The position numbers and the translations under genes are program-made. From Pyropia yezoensis (lineage: Eukaryota; Rhodophyta; Bangiophyceae; Bangiales; Bangiaceae): a DNA stretch of 64,000 nucleotides. Positions within the stretch are counted from its first letter, which is position 1; each line of letters opens with the position of its first letter. A model generated the notes under the pieces. The model had not been told where the DNA came from. It did not search any database and saw only the letters and a program-made list of their open reading frames with translations. The stretch lies in the NCBI GenBank assembly GCA_009829735.1, contig CM020618.1, positions 11,871,119-11,935,118 on the forward strand. Reading direction: 5' to 3'. Of the stretch, positions 51,261-62,038 are shown in pieces.

Positions 51261-53760
51261 GTACCGGATCTGCTGCTCCAGCAGCCAATCATCGCCTGTT
51301 CAATGTGAAAGCGCCGCAGCACGCAATTGGTCCTGTGTGAGCTACCAGCACGCGATAGGCTGATTGCGTTGTTGTTGCGCTCTTGCTTTTGTCTTCTTGA
51401 AACCAATTTCGGGGAACCTCAATAACACAATCGGCTGTGGGATTGTTAGATGCATCATTCGCGTCAATGCTTTATCGCCCACAATGTTCCTTCAGCAACA
51501 GGACGCAGTTTGTTTGGATCTCAAGCTACGATGTACACGCCAACAATAGATCGTTGCCCGTGGTGAGGATGATGTTCGTGAATTAGGCACTATTTCGTAC
51601 AGGTTTTGGATGAGAAGAACCCACTTTCGTGCATTATCAGGACATCGACTTTGTGCCAGTCACGTTGAACACGTGTCAAGAATGAGTCACCAAGAGCGCT
51701 CACAACTGCTTGTCTTTTCGTTCCAGGGCGTCTTGCAGCGTATTATCGCCGAAGATGGCAGCGGCAACACTACGTGTCATGCACATGCCGCTTAGATTCA
51801 AGTTTCAAAGTGAGCTGTGATGCCGCTGGACGGTACCCACGTGCCCGTCTGTGCAGGTTTTCAAACGGAGCTGCAATGTCGTGCCGAGGTATGTCAATCA
51901 AACTTCAATGTCCTGTCCCTCACCGATCAATGAGCACGAATTGCTTGGAGCTCCTGTTGGACCAGCCCGGGCCCCGTCGTAAAACTCTCTCTATTCCCAA
52001 ACTTGCTGATTTAACCATGTTCATGACATGTGCACGTGCATCAAGAACAGCCAACTCAAAATTGCTGAGTGTTGAACTTGTGCCGATCTGAACAGGAGCA
52101 CATGTGCAAGAACACGGGCATGGGCCAATCGTGTGCAGTCATCTACTAGCCAACTGACAGCGCTCCGAACCGCTCAGATCTCATACAGTATGTAGCTGGC
52201 TGGAGTGCGAGCGGACCTGGAGCGAAACGCTGAGTTTCAGAACGCAGTTGTGTTCTAGTACAGTATCGCCCGTTTCCCTCCACCCCAGGCCGTCCTGTTT
52301 TTGGCTTTCATGGTGCCAGCTCGCCCGCAGATTTGGTTGGGAACGCCGAGAAAGTCCCAGACACGTCCGTTTACAAATTCACGGACCCCCTTGCAGAGCA
52401 GCTTTTGGTCAGTGGCGTTTCAAGTGAGGCACATGATTGATAATCTGCGGTTTGTTCGTGTTCCTGCCCCAATCGGGCAAAGTCCTGCGGTCTGCAGTAC
52501 TGACACCATTTTCTCCATTGTCGCTCTTCTACGACCTTGGGTTGTGAGAAGTTCTCTGTAAGCTCGAGGGCACTCCTTGCGTGCTATGTCCATGTACTTT
52601 GAGCGTAGCTGATCCGCTTGACTCGCATGTCCATCTTCTAACGAGATGGAAACGCAATTGGTCCGAGCACTCCAGCTCACAGAAATTTGGCTGATCCGTG
52701 CGATAGCAACAGTGCCGCGCAACAGTGGCTCAGCCGCAGTCGTACACCAGGGAACGTTACTCCTGAAAATCAATTACTGCCGCAACTCACTGTCGCTATT
52801 GCGCGCATGAGCCAAAATTCAGAGATCTGCACTTCAACCTCAACCTCGATGTCTGGCTCTTCCACCACAGCCCACTTTCAATCCATTGTGTCCCTCCAGC
52901 ATAGCTGGCTTTGCCCTCTTCACTCTCCAAACTTCGTCTAGCGATGTGACATTTTATTTTTCCGGTGTTTTTTTCTGTATAATGTAAACACGTAACTATG
53001 TATCCAGCGGCAGGCTGCTGGTCACGCATGAGCGACTCCTGGGTCGACAAAAGTTTGAGTTTATGAAACGGATGTGAGAACCACTAACTGTTGGTCACTC
53101 TCGCAACCTGCAAACCTTTCGTCCGGAAAAGACCATGTCATTCGTTCAAACGATCGACGGCGCCCACAACCGCCGTGTGGCTGTTGTATTACGTTAGCCA
53201 TCGTCAGAAATTGTCAGCATACTTTGAACATGGGCACCTCTGGGGTGGTGCTGGACATCAGGCTGGGCTTCTCTCGGGTGCAGAGTTCAGACATCAGGAC
53301 GGAGAGCATTATAGTGGTCAGCTGCTCTCAGACCGACCCTTCCGCATGGACACTCGCATCGTCTTTCGGCTTCAACCCCGCGGATCCCACCTCGGGCTGC
53401 TAGCCTGCCCACGGCCACGGCCTATCAAGCTTACAGTGACTGAACTTAAATATTGGCACCACAAAGCACTTCCAACTCTCAACTAGCCCGTGGCCCTCGC
53501 TGTATCTACTGTGTACTTATGTTGCAGCTTCTCATTTTTTTTCTTGCGAGCCTGTTCGCCCAGAGTGCACACGCTGGGCTCGCGCTCACAGAACAGCACT
53601 GAACGCAACCCAAGTGCGGGCAACAAGACCATCGTCATCGTCGGCGTCCGCCGCCCGCTTGCCCAGCGTCAAGGCGTCCCAAGCCCTGCCCCACTCCCCG
53701 GGTGTCCTACTGCCCTTGACCTTTCCCCCCTCCTCCCCCCTCCACTTCCCCCCGCAACGA
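51261..53760. other. No supported gene
   Basis: ORFs are short and lack domains. 53.5-53.76 kb is probably the 5' flank of the bromodomain gene. Confidence 0.45.
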
Positions 53761-55186
53761 TGGGGGCTCCCCGCCGACGACGAGGTGCCACAGCGGTGGC
53801 CCCCCCGCCCGCCCCCCCCCCCCCCCGCCCGACACCCCCTCTCCCCACCCCCGCCGCTCCCCCGGCGGGCGCCCTCCCGCAGGCCGCCGGGCGGCATCTG
53901 CTGCAGCCGCCGCCGCCGTCACCGCCCCCACCGCCGCCTCCACCGGGACGGCCACGGGTGCCGCGGGCGCTGCTGGGGCCACCGCTGCCGCCGCTGGACC
54001 ACCCGGCGGCTCCCCGCTGGCGCTCACCCCCTCTGCCGCGCGCCCGCCGCGATCGCGCACCGCCGCCGCGTCGCGGGCGGCGGCGGTGCGGCAGGTGGCG
54101 GCGCTTGATACGGGTATTGCCGCGTTGGACGCTGCCATCGCGACGCTGCGGGCGGCGGCCGCCATGCCCTGTGCCGGGGGGGGGGGGGGGCTTCCGGGGG
54201 GGGGGGGGGGGGGGGCGGGGCAGGCGGCACTGTGGACGGGACGGGTGGGGGCGGGGGCGGCGAGGCGGGTGGGGCGGCTGGGAAGGAGGGTGGCGCGGCG
54301 GCCAAGGAGAGTGGAGCGGCTGTTATGGAGGGCGGTGCCGCTGCCAAAGCGGGCGGTGTCGCTGGTGCGGATGGTGGTGCGGCGGCCATGGAGGGCAGTG
54401 CGTCTGGCAAGGAGGGCGGTGCGTCTGACAAGAAGGCCGGTGCGTCTCGAAAGGAGGGCGGTGCGGCCGGTAAGGAGGGTGGTGCGGCTGCCAAGGACGG
54501 TGACGCTGCTCTTTCTTCACGGCCTGCCGTGACCTCTGGGGGGCAACTGCCCGCGGGCGCCACCTCGACGGCGGACTCACGCGGCCCCAGTTCCGGTGGC
54601 GCCGGCGCGGCGGGTGAGGCACCCGCCGCCGCCAGTGGTGGCGCCCCCACCTCTGCCGCCGGCGGCACTCCCACCCCCCGCCCCGACGGCACGACCTCGA
54701 TCCCCCCCTCCACGGACGCTGCCTACCTGAGCCGCCTCCTCGTGGCGCTCGGGGGCGCTCTCCCCGGGGCCACTCCTAGTCGGCGCGCCCCCCCCCCGCT
54801 GGCGTATGTGCTCGGCGCACTGGGCGTGCCGTCTGTGCCGCCACCCCTGCCCGAACGCCGCCGCGCGGCTGGCGCCGCGGCCGTGGCGGAGGGTGCCCCG
54901 CCGCCGCCGACGGGGGGTCGCCGCGGGCGGTCGACGCCGTCGACGCCGTCGGCGGCGGCGGCGGCGGCGGCCGGGGTGGTGGCCCGCGACGGCAAGGCGG
55001 CCAAGCGCAAGCGCTCCCCCACCACCGCGGGCGGGGGGGAGGACGCGCCCGCCGCCAAACGCGGGCCGGGAGCGACCGACGCGGCCGATGCGGAGGCCGC
55101 ACGGCCGGGCGGTGGGGACCCGCCGCGGCAGGCGGCGGCGGCGGACAAGGCGTCAGCGTCGGAGGCGGAGGCGGGGTCAGGCTCGT

Positions 55187-55222
<36 letters not shown>

Positions 55223-57247
55223 AGGCGGCGTCGGAGGCGGCGTCGGCCACCGCCGGGACAGGAGGGGGCAAGGCCGCCCCCGCCGCGTCGACGCGGCCGG
55301 CATCCCCCCGCCGCGGCCGCCGCGCGTCGCCCGCCCGTGGCGCCTCCCCCGCTAGGCGCACCGCCCGGCGGTCGGCGTCGCCGGCGACGGCGGGCCCCCC
55401 CGCCGACGGGCCGGCCGCCAAGGGGCGGGCCCCCGCGGCCGACCGGGCCACGCGGTCCCCCGCGCCCGCGGCGGAGCGGCGTCGGCGGGGCAGCAAGGAG
55501 GCAGACGACCCGTCCCCGCCGGCCGACAGCGTGGCGGCGGCGGCGGGCGGCGACGGTGGCGCTGCCGCCGCTGCTGCCCGCCCTGGCCGCTCTGATAGCG
55601 GACGCAAGGCGTCGTCGTCGGCGGCGGCGGCGGCCACGCCCGCCGGCGCGTCGGCGGCGTGGACGGGCTCCCGCTCCGCCACCCCCGACGCCGACGGCCG
55701 CGGCCGGAGTGGCTCAGCGGGGGGCGGCAGCGGCAGCGGCAGCGGCCGCCCGCGGTCGCGCCCCGCCGCCGACGCGGCTGCCGCAGGGCGGGACGCGCCG
55801 GCCGTTGCCGCCACGGGGCATTCCCGGTCTGGCCGCGACTCCCGCACCCCCGACAGCGGCAGCCGCTCCCGGGGGGGCACCGCCGCAACCACCGCCGCCG
55901 CCGCGGCGCCGTCGCCTCGAACGTCTCCACCGGCTCCACGGGCGCGCGGCTCGTCGCCCGGGTCGCCCGGCCCATCTGGGCGCCGCCGGGAGGCGACGTC
56001 GCCTCCGTCGGTGTCGGCGCCGGCGGCGGGGTCTGGGGCGGGGTCGGGGGGTGTGGGTGCTTCCCGCGGCAAGGCCTCTACGGAGCGGTCGCCCGCCACC
56101 ACCCCCCCGCCGCCGCCGACGCCGACGACGTCCACGCGGGGTGGCCGCGGGCGAGGCGCCGCCGCCCGGCGGGGCGGCCGGTCGGCGACCGCGGCGGCGG
56201 CGGCGGCTGCGGCGGCAACCAGCCCCGGCCGGTCTTCGGCGGACCCATCCCCGTCCCGCCGCGAGGCGGCCGCGTCGGTGAGCGCGTCGCCCGCGGCAGC
56301 GCCGTCGGGGGGCACCCCGTCGTCGCCGTCGACGGCGCCCGCGACGCCGGCAGCGGCGGCTGCCGCGTCGGCCGCGTCCACCCCCGCCCGCGCGTCGGCG
56401 CCGGCGCCGGCGGCGCCGGCGCCGAGTCCCCGTACGCCCGCCGCGAGCTCCACCCGCCGCTCCGCCGGCCGCATCTCGACGCGGCAGCGGTCGACTGGCG
56501 ACGCGCCGCCGCTGCCGCCCGCCATGGTGCCCGTCCTGGCGGCGCTGACCGCCCTCGCGGCCACGCCCGTGTCCATCCCCTTCCGCTCCCCCGTCGCAGT
56601 GCGCGACGCGCCCGACTATTACGACCGGGTGCGGTCGCCAATGGACCTCGCCACCCTCCGCTCGCGCGTCGTGGACGGTACGGAGCAAACGCCGCTGAGC
56701 GTCTATGCCGGCCTCCTCCGCGTGTGCACCAACGCGCAAGACTACAATGGCCGCGGGAGTGACCTGTACACCCTGGCGGGGGAATTTGGTGCCCGCGTCC
56801 GCCGGGAGGTCCTCCCGCTGGTCACCGCCTGGGCAGAGGAGGGTGGGGGGGGCGGGGAGGCGGCCGTCGCGGCCGCGGTGGCGCGCCTCCGGCTGCCGGA
56901 CTTTGGGGGGGGGCGCGGGGGGGGGGGGGCGCCGCGGGCGGCGGGGCCGCCGGCACGGGACGTGGCGGCCGTGGCGGAAGCCGTGGTGGCCGTGGTGGCC
57001 GCGGCGGGGGGGGTGCCGGCCGCGGCCGCCCGCCGCGGGCGGTCGTCGAGGCAGAGGAGCCCCCAGACGAGGACGACGACGATGATGAGGACGAGGCGGG
57101 GGGGGAGGGGGGGGGGGGCGCGGCGGCTCTGCCCGCCAGCGCCTCACCCGGAGTGGCAGTGGGGGCGGGGCGGGCCGCCGGGGGAAGCGCCGGGGGGGGG
57201 CGCCCGCCGGGGGGAGCGCTCGCAAGGTGGTCAAGCGGGGGCGGTAG
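53761..57247 (+). CDS. Bromodomain protein with RGG box, acidic stretch and basic tail (frame broken at G/C runs)
   Basis: The bromodomain (about 56524-56810) is clear: PF-xx-PV, DAPDYYDRVRSPMDLATLRS, and DYNGRGSDLY with the acetyl-lysine-binding Asn (codon 56746-56748). Bromodomains read acetylated histones in the nucleus. Before it come Ala-rich helix (frame through 54086-54175), an 8-residue AAxKEGG-type repeat (about 54250-54510), and a very long Ser/Pro/Ala/Arg disordered region. After it the main frame becomes implausible. The next frame instead gives an RGG box (56961-57005), a Glu/Asp run (57042-57095) and, after another G run, a basic tail ending KVVKRGR with TAG at 57245-57247. The start ATG 53761 is a guess. 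The frame changes fall in G/C runs near 53810-53825, 54178-54216, 56906-56932 and 57098-57118. The continuous ORF runs 54232-57507. Confidence 0.8.
54250..54510 (+). repeat. 24-nt coding minisatellite (AAxKEGG units)
   Basis: About ten degenerate units encoding (G)AAxKEGG-like octapeptides in the N-terminal part of the bromodomain protein. Confidence 0.7.
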
Positions 57248-57625
57248 GGGTGGGGGTGGGGGGAGGAATGGTGGTGGTGGTGGCGGAGGGCGCGCCTGCG
57301 CCGGCGGCAGCGGACGATGGCGGGTGCCGTGGGCAGCTGCGGCATTGGGGGGAGGGTGGGACGGGGGGTGGCGACCGATGCGCAGCACGGCCAGCCATGG
57401 GCGGGGCGCGGCGGTGTACGGGCGGGCCGCGTGCGCGGCGGTTGGTGGCTGGAGTCGAGTACTCACCGTGGTCAACAGAAAACAACGATATCATGCGTGC
57501 ACCATGACGCCACTGCGCACACTTCCCATGGACATCAGCCCCCCCCTTCCCTCCCCGCATCGACCACCCTTCCCCCTCCTCCCCCCCAAGCGGCATGCAT
57601 CCCCCCTCCCCTCTCCGCGCGCCCC

Positions 57626-58476
57626 TCAATAGGGCTCCTTGAGCAGCTCATCTTCTGCATCCGGCGCGGTCCACCGGTGGCGCACCATGGCCAGCGCCTC
57701 AGCCTCCACCGCAAACGCCTTGCTCACTGACGGCAGCGACGCGGGCGTGTCGGTGTAGCCCAGCTGGCCGCCGCCGAGGCCCGACGCTGGATGGGGCCGC
57801 CCCCCCCCACCCCCCCCCCCTCATCCCCCCCCGCCGCCGCCGCTGCCGCCGCGTCGGCGGTGAGAAGCAGCGTCGCGAGCCCCCCACTCCCAAAAATGGT
57901 CAGCACGTACCACGACAGCGCCGACACGGTGGCCACGTCCAGGTCCCCCCCGGCGGCCGTCCGCTCCATCCCCGCCTGCAGGGCCGCCCGGTAGGGCGGG
58001 GAGAGCGGGAAGGGCAGCCGCGCCACCGCCAGGCGCCCATAGGTGGCGCGGACCCAGGCGCCCGCCGCGGCCTGGGGGACAAAGCTCGCCGCGAGGCCCC
58101 ACACCCTGGCCGACAGCGCGTCGGGCTCGAGCATCGACGCGATGAGCGACCGCCGCGGGCGTTCGCGCGCGGCGGCCGCGGCGGCGGCGGCTGCCGCCGC
58201 CCGCGGGGCGTACTGCTCGGGGGGGAGGGCGCCGGCGGCGCGGCGGAGGGCGGCCGAGCGGGCGAGCGCCTGGCCGTCGGCCGTGGCCGCGACGGTGCGC
58301 CGGGGGGGGGAGGCGAGCAGGGTGCCCAGGTAGGAGCGGAAGAGGGTGACGAGGAGGGTGACGGCCGTGATGGGGAGGAGCGCCCACGTGCGGATGCGGG
58401 GGTCCAGGCGCGGCGCGTCGGCGGCCGCGGCCGCGGCGGCAGCGGCGGCAGCCGCCGCTGCGGGGGAATCAAACAT
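57626..58476 (-). CDS. EMC3: ER membrane protein complex subunit 3 (EMC3), frame shift at a G run
   Basis: From ATG 58476, after a poly-Ala stretch, comes LDPRIRTWALLPITAVTLLV (TM1, about residues 31-51), which is highly typical of EMC3 N-termini. An Ala-expanded cytosolic region follows, then TM2 (about 126-145), VARLPFPLSPPYRAALQAGM and TM3 (about 182-205, including SWYVLTIFG). EMC3 belongs to the Oxa1/YidC/Get1 insertase superfamily and forms part of the membrane insertion site of the ER membrane complex. The first frame runs on to 57724 as low-complexity sequence. The neighbouring frame after the G-rich tract (plus-strand C runs at 57799-57832) gives KAFAVEAEALAMVRHRW and DELLKEPY with a stop at 57626-57628, matching the expected conserved EMC3 C-terminus. 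An indel in the homopolymer, or a tiny intron, is needed. It is convergent with the bromodomain gene. Confidence 0.88.
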
Positions 58477-60244
58477 GAAGGGGGGGTTCTGCGGCTGCTG
58501 GTTCAGGGGGGGCGCCTGCAGGTCCGGAAGGAGCTGCTGCTAGTCCAAAGGACGGCGGCTGCAGGTCCAGGGAACGCGGCCGGACGCAGCGAGCAGCGGG
58601 ACGATGCGAAGGGGACACCCATCTACGACGAGGCCGAGTCCCACGGCGCATCAAGCTGGCGTGGATCGGCGGGCTGGCTCGTCACCAGTCACGATTTCTG
58701 AATCAGAACCGCATTTCTGAGCGCAATCTGAGCGCACCTGCTGTGCATCACTGAGCTGGTCCCGTGAGGTTTGGATACGGCATCAGGTTGACTCGCCAAT
58801 GATGCGGCATCAAGTGATGCGAGGATGATCAGTCTCCGCTGAACCAATAGAATATACGCATTTTATGTGTGAGAGGAGCACCCGTGCCGCTCCGGTCGCT
58901 ACGGACTGGTGCACCTGAGCGGACAGCCTCTGCGCGGCTGCCCCCCAGACCGCTCCACCCCCAGCATCTGCGGCAGCATAGCTCTATCCTCCCGCGCTAG
59001 CGGCGCCGCGCACGGCCACGGCCGGCGGCGCGGCGCCACCCTCGAGCTCCACCGGCCCTACATCACCACATGTAGTACGGCGCTCCGCACTAACAGCGCC
59101 AGCCCATCGCCGCGAGTTGTGGCGGCAGTGGGGGTGGCGGAGGATAAGCACGTTGCGGCTGTGCACAGGAGGGGCGGCCCACTGTTAGTCAGCGCCTGCG
59201 GGGCGGTCACGGGCACCGCTGCGGCACTTCAGGGCGTTGCGTGGTCCCCCCAAGAGAGACTCCAAGACACCGCCCTGAGTGAAGGGGGACTGTCCCGCAG
59301 GCTCAAGGCACGGCCCGGAGGGTTCTGACGACGGCCTGTCTAGCAGCCCAGGTTCTTTGCCGTCGCCGAAGGGCAGCGGCCAATGAAATGGCGGCGCTCA
59401 GATCGCACTCGCGACTGGGATGCCTCGCTCAACTGATCACTTTTAAGCGATGTCTGGCGCACATCAGTGGCCGTATCAAACTTGGTTTGGAGCGCCCACA
59501 GATCTCAAGGATGTTGATGCGCGTCTTGAGCGGAAAAACGCGACTGGTGACGATGCGGGTCGATGTTGCTGCGATCGAATCTAGACACGTGGCCGACACC
59601 CAGGTAAGATGAAACGGCAGCGCACCCTATCGGCGTGTACAGCGCTGTACGCTGCAGCGCGCAACCAGTTGGCCTGTCGTGGACCCTCCCCATCGAGGAC
59701 GAAATTTTTGCGCTTTCCACACACACACCCCGTCGGCCGAGTTGTTGGTCGAGGAGACAATGTGCCTTGAGTGGGCGCGCCCAGGTTGGGGTGACCAGCC
59801 CCACGGTCGTCGAGCAGCGCCCTGCGTCGCCCCACGCGAAGCGCTTCGCTGGGTGGTCTGCTTCTTTCAGCAGGAGGGGGAAGGGGGGGGGACAGGGGAG
59901 CACGGGAAAGCAGCTCAAACTCAGCCCGTGGCGGTGGCAGCGGGGACACGAGGTTCTCAGCCGTTTCGCCGCCACCGTGCCTGCGCTGGGGTTAGCACCA
60001 CTGCCGACGTGGGTACGAGGTAGAGGTGCCTTGCTTTACTGCTCTTCACCTGGTACAATAAGAAAGAAGACCTACCGGTCACCGACGCCATGCATTTGCC
60101 TCGTTCCCGCCCAGTTACGGGGCGGCATCCCCACACCCATGGACGACACAGCAACCATAACAGGCGGGCGCCGTTTGACCAGCCCCACGTCTGAGACGCT
60201 CTGCTCTGCCCGCAGAGCAGAAAAACGTATAGAACACGCGCACA
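58477..60244. other. No supported gene
   Basis: Short mirrored ORFs only. This stretch separates EMC3 from the ABC ATPase and should hold the EMC3 promoter on its left side. Confidence 0.45.
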
Positions 60245-62038
60245 TTACACGTCAACCCCCCCCTCCTCCACGTCCGCATTGTCCAAGAAGAGGGTACCCG
60301 ACGGGGCGTCGTAGCCAAACAGCTCGGCAAAACGCCCCCACTCAATCGCAATCTCCAGCTGCCGCCGCGCCTCTTGCGGCGAAAAGTGCTTGAGCAGCAC
60401 CGTGTCAAAGATGAGCTCCTGAGGCAGCCGCCGGGAGGCGGTGCGGCGCCCGCCCGTCTCCCCGCCTTCGGTGCCGCCCCCGTCCGTAGCGCCACCGCCG
60501 CTACCGCCGGCGACGCCACCCCGCGGGGCGGCACACGCATTGAGCATCGTCACCACCTGCTGCACGAGGCGGGTGGTGGGCGACGCGAGCGCTGCCTCCC
60601 GCACCGCGGCCTTGCGCTCGTCAATGGAGCCGCCCGCAAACGCTTCGCCCGCCGGCAGCAGCTGCGCGTCGCCGCCCTCGAGGGTGAGGAGGCCAAGGAT
60701 CTCAGCCGCTTCCAGGATCGGGTACAGGTCATCCACGTCCAGCTGCAGGCGCTCGCCGAGGCGGAAGAGGTCCGTGCCGGCAGGGTCGATGAAAGAGAGC
60801 AGGCCCGCGACGGAGCCCATGCGGACGGCGGGCAGGGACGGGTAGCGGGCGGGCGTTGGCGACGCGGCATCACCCGCCGCCAGCCCGTCAGTGACCGTAT
60901 GGAGTGGGGAAGATACGGAGGAAGTAGAAGACATGTCACCCAGCGAGTCGGATGAGCCAGCAGCCGAGGCGGCCGCCGAGGACACGGGGCTGCCAAGCGT
61001 GTCGGTTGCGGACACTGTGCTCCCGGCCGTGGTGGTGCTATCCTCGTCGTCCTCGCCAATGCCTGCCTCATCATTGTCGGGCTCGGACAGCAGCGTGTAA
61101 ACGACGTCCGCCATAGCCTGGAACTCCTGGCTCTTGCGTACCCGCGGGTGCGGCAGGCGCACAGGCAGCACCTTGCGTATCCGCCCTGGCGCGCGGCCCA
61201 GCACAACAATCCGGTCGGCCAGCCCGACCGCCTCTTCAATCCCGTGAGTCACAAGCAGCACACTCGTTGTTGGCACCTCCCCGCTCGTCCACAGGCGGAG
61301 GAGCTCAGACCGCAGGTTCTCTGCCGTCAGCACGTCAAGCGCGGAAAAAGCCTCGTCCGCCAACAGCAGCCGCGGCTCCACCACCAGCGCCCGCGCAAAG
61401 CCGACGCGCTGGCGCATGCCACCCGACAGCTCCCGGGGGTAGGCCGACTCATAGCCGTCCAGGCCAATGAGGTCCACGGCCGCCATGGCGCGCCGCCGCT
61501 TCTCCGCCACGGGCACGTCGCCGCCCAGGCCCAGCTCCACATTCTCCAGCACCGTCAGCCACGGGTAAAGCGCAAACGTCTGGAAAACCACCGTCGTGGC
61601 GGGGTTCGTTCCTGGCGCAAAAGGCTTGCCGTCGGTGAGCACACGGCCAGACGAGGGCGGGGTCAGGCCCGCCACCATGCGGAGGAGGGTGGACTTTCCA
61701 GAGCCAGACGGGCCGAGCAGGCAGACGATTTCGCCCTCGCGGATGTCCAGGGAGACATCCTCAATGACGTTCACCCCCGACACTGAGAAGCCGACGTGGT
61801 CCAGAGACGTGATGGTAGCGCCAGGCGTGCCAGGGACAGGGCGGGCCGCGGTAGGAGACCCCGCCGCCGTCGCAGAGGACCCCGCCGCGGCCGTCGAAGA
61901 CCCGGCCGCCGCGGGGGTCAAGGCGGTCACAACATGCGTCGGCGACACGCGACGGCGGATTGGAGGCGGGCGCCGAGGGCACGCCACCGCCGTGCGGCAG
62001 CCGCCGCGGAACAATGGGCTAGCCGTGGCAAACGCCAT
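60245..62038 (-). CDS. NitT/TauT-type ABC transporter ATPase, probably plastid-targeted
   Basis: An intronless ORF. The start chosen is ATG 62038 (MAFATASPLFRG), because the following 45 residues are Ser/Ala/Arg-rich with few acids, like a plastid transit peptide. The frame is open to 62185. The ABC domain is complete (residues counted from 62185): Walker A GPSGSGKST 158-166, Q-loop Q202, signature LSGGMRQR 253-260, Walker B LLLADEAF 273-280, switch H314. It is closest in kind to bacterial nitrate/sulfonate/taurine importer ATPases. A Ser/Thr/Ala-rich insert (about 372-447) precedes a C-terminal domain (about 448-625, interrupted by a Gly-rich insert at 553-585) that resembles the AAA-associated C-terminal domain found on some bacterial members of this family. 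Permease and binding protein are not in the window. The substrate cannot be told from sequence. Confidence 0.88.
   Translation of the reverse strand: MAFATASPLFRGGCRTAVACPRRPPPIRRRVSPTHVVTALTPAAAGSSTAAAGSSATAAGSPTAARPVPGTPGATITSLDHVGFSVSGVNVIEDVSLDIREGEIVCLLGPSGSGKSTLLRMVAGLTPPSSGRVLTDGKPFAPGTNPATTVVFQTFALYPWLTVLENVELGLGGDVPVAEKRRRAMAAVDLIGLDGYESAYPRELSGGMRQRVGFARALVVEPRLLLADEAFSALDVLTAENLRSELLRLWTSGEVPTTSVLLVTHGIEEAVGLADRIVVLGRAPGRIRKVLPVRLPHPRVRKSQEFQAMADVVYTLLSEPDNDEAGIGEDDEDSTTTAGSTVSATDTLGSPVSSAAASAAGSSDSLGDMSSTSSVSSPLHTVTDGLAAGDAASPTPARYPSLPAVRMGSVAGLLSFIDPAGTDLFRLGERLQLDVDDLYPILEAAEILGLLTLEGGDAQLLPAGEAFAGGSIDERKAAVREAALASPTTRLVQQVVTMLNACAAPRGGVAGGSGGGATDGGGTEGGETGGRRTASRRLPQELIFDTVLLKHFSPQEARRQLEIAIEWGRFAELFGYDAPSGTLFLDNADVEEGGVDV

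Noticed and set aside
54723..57345. Very long minus-strand ORFs opposite the bromodomain gene (617 and 543 codons)
   Set aside because: They mirror the GC-rich plus-strand code (Ala/Arg/Pro only), have no domain, and the plus strand carries the bromodomain.
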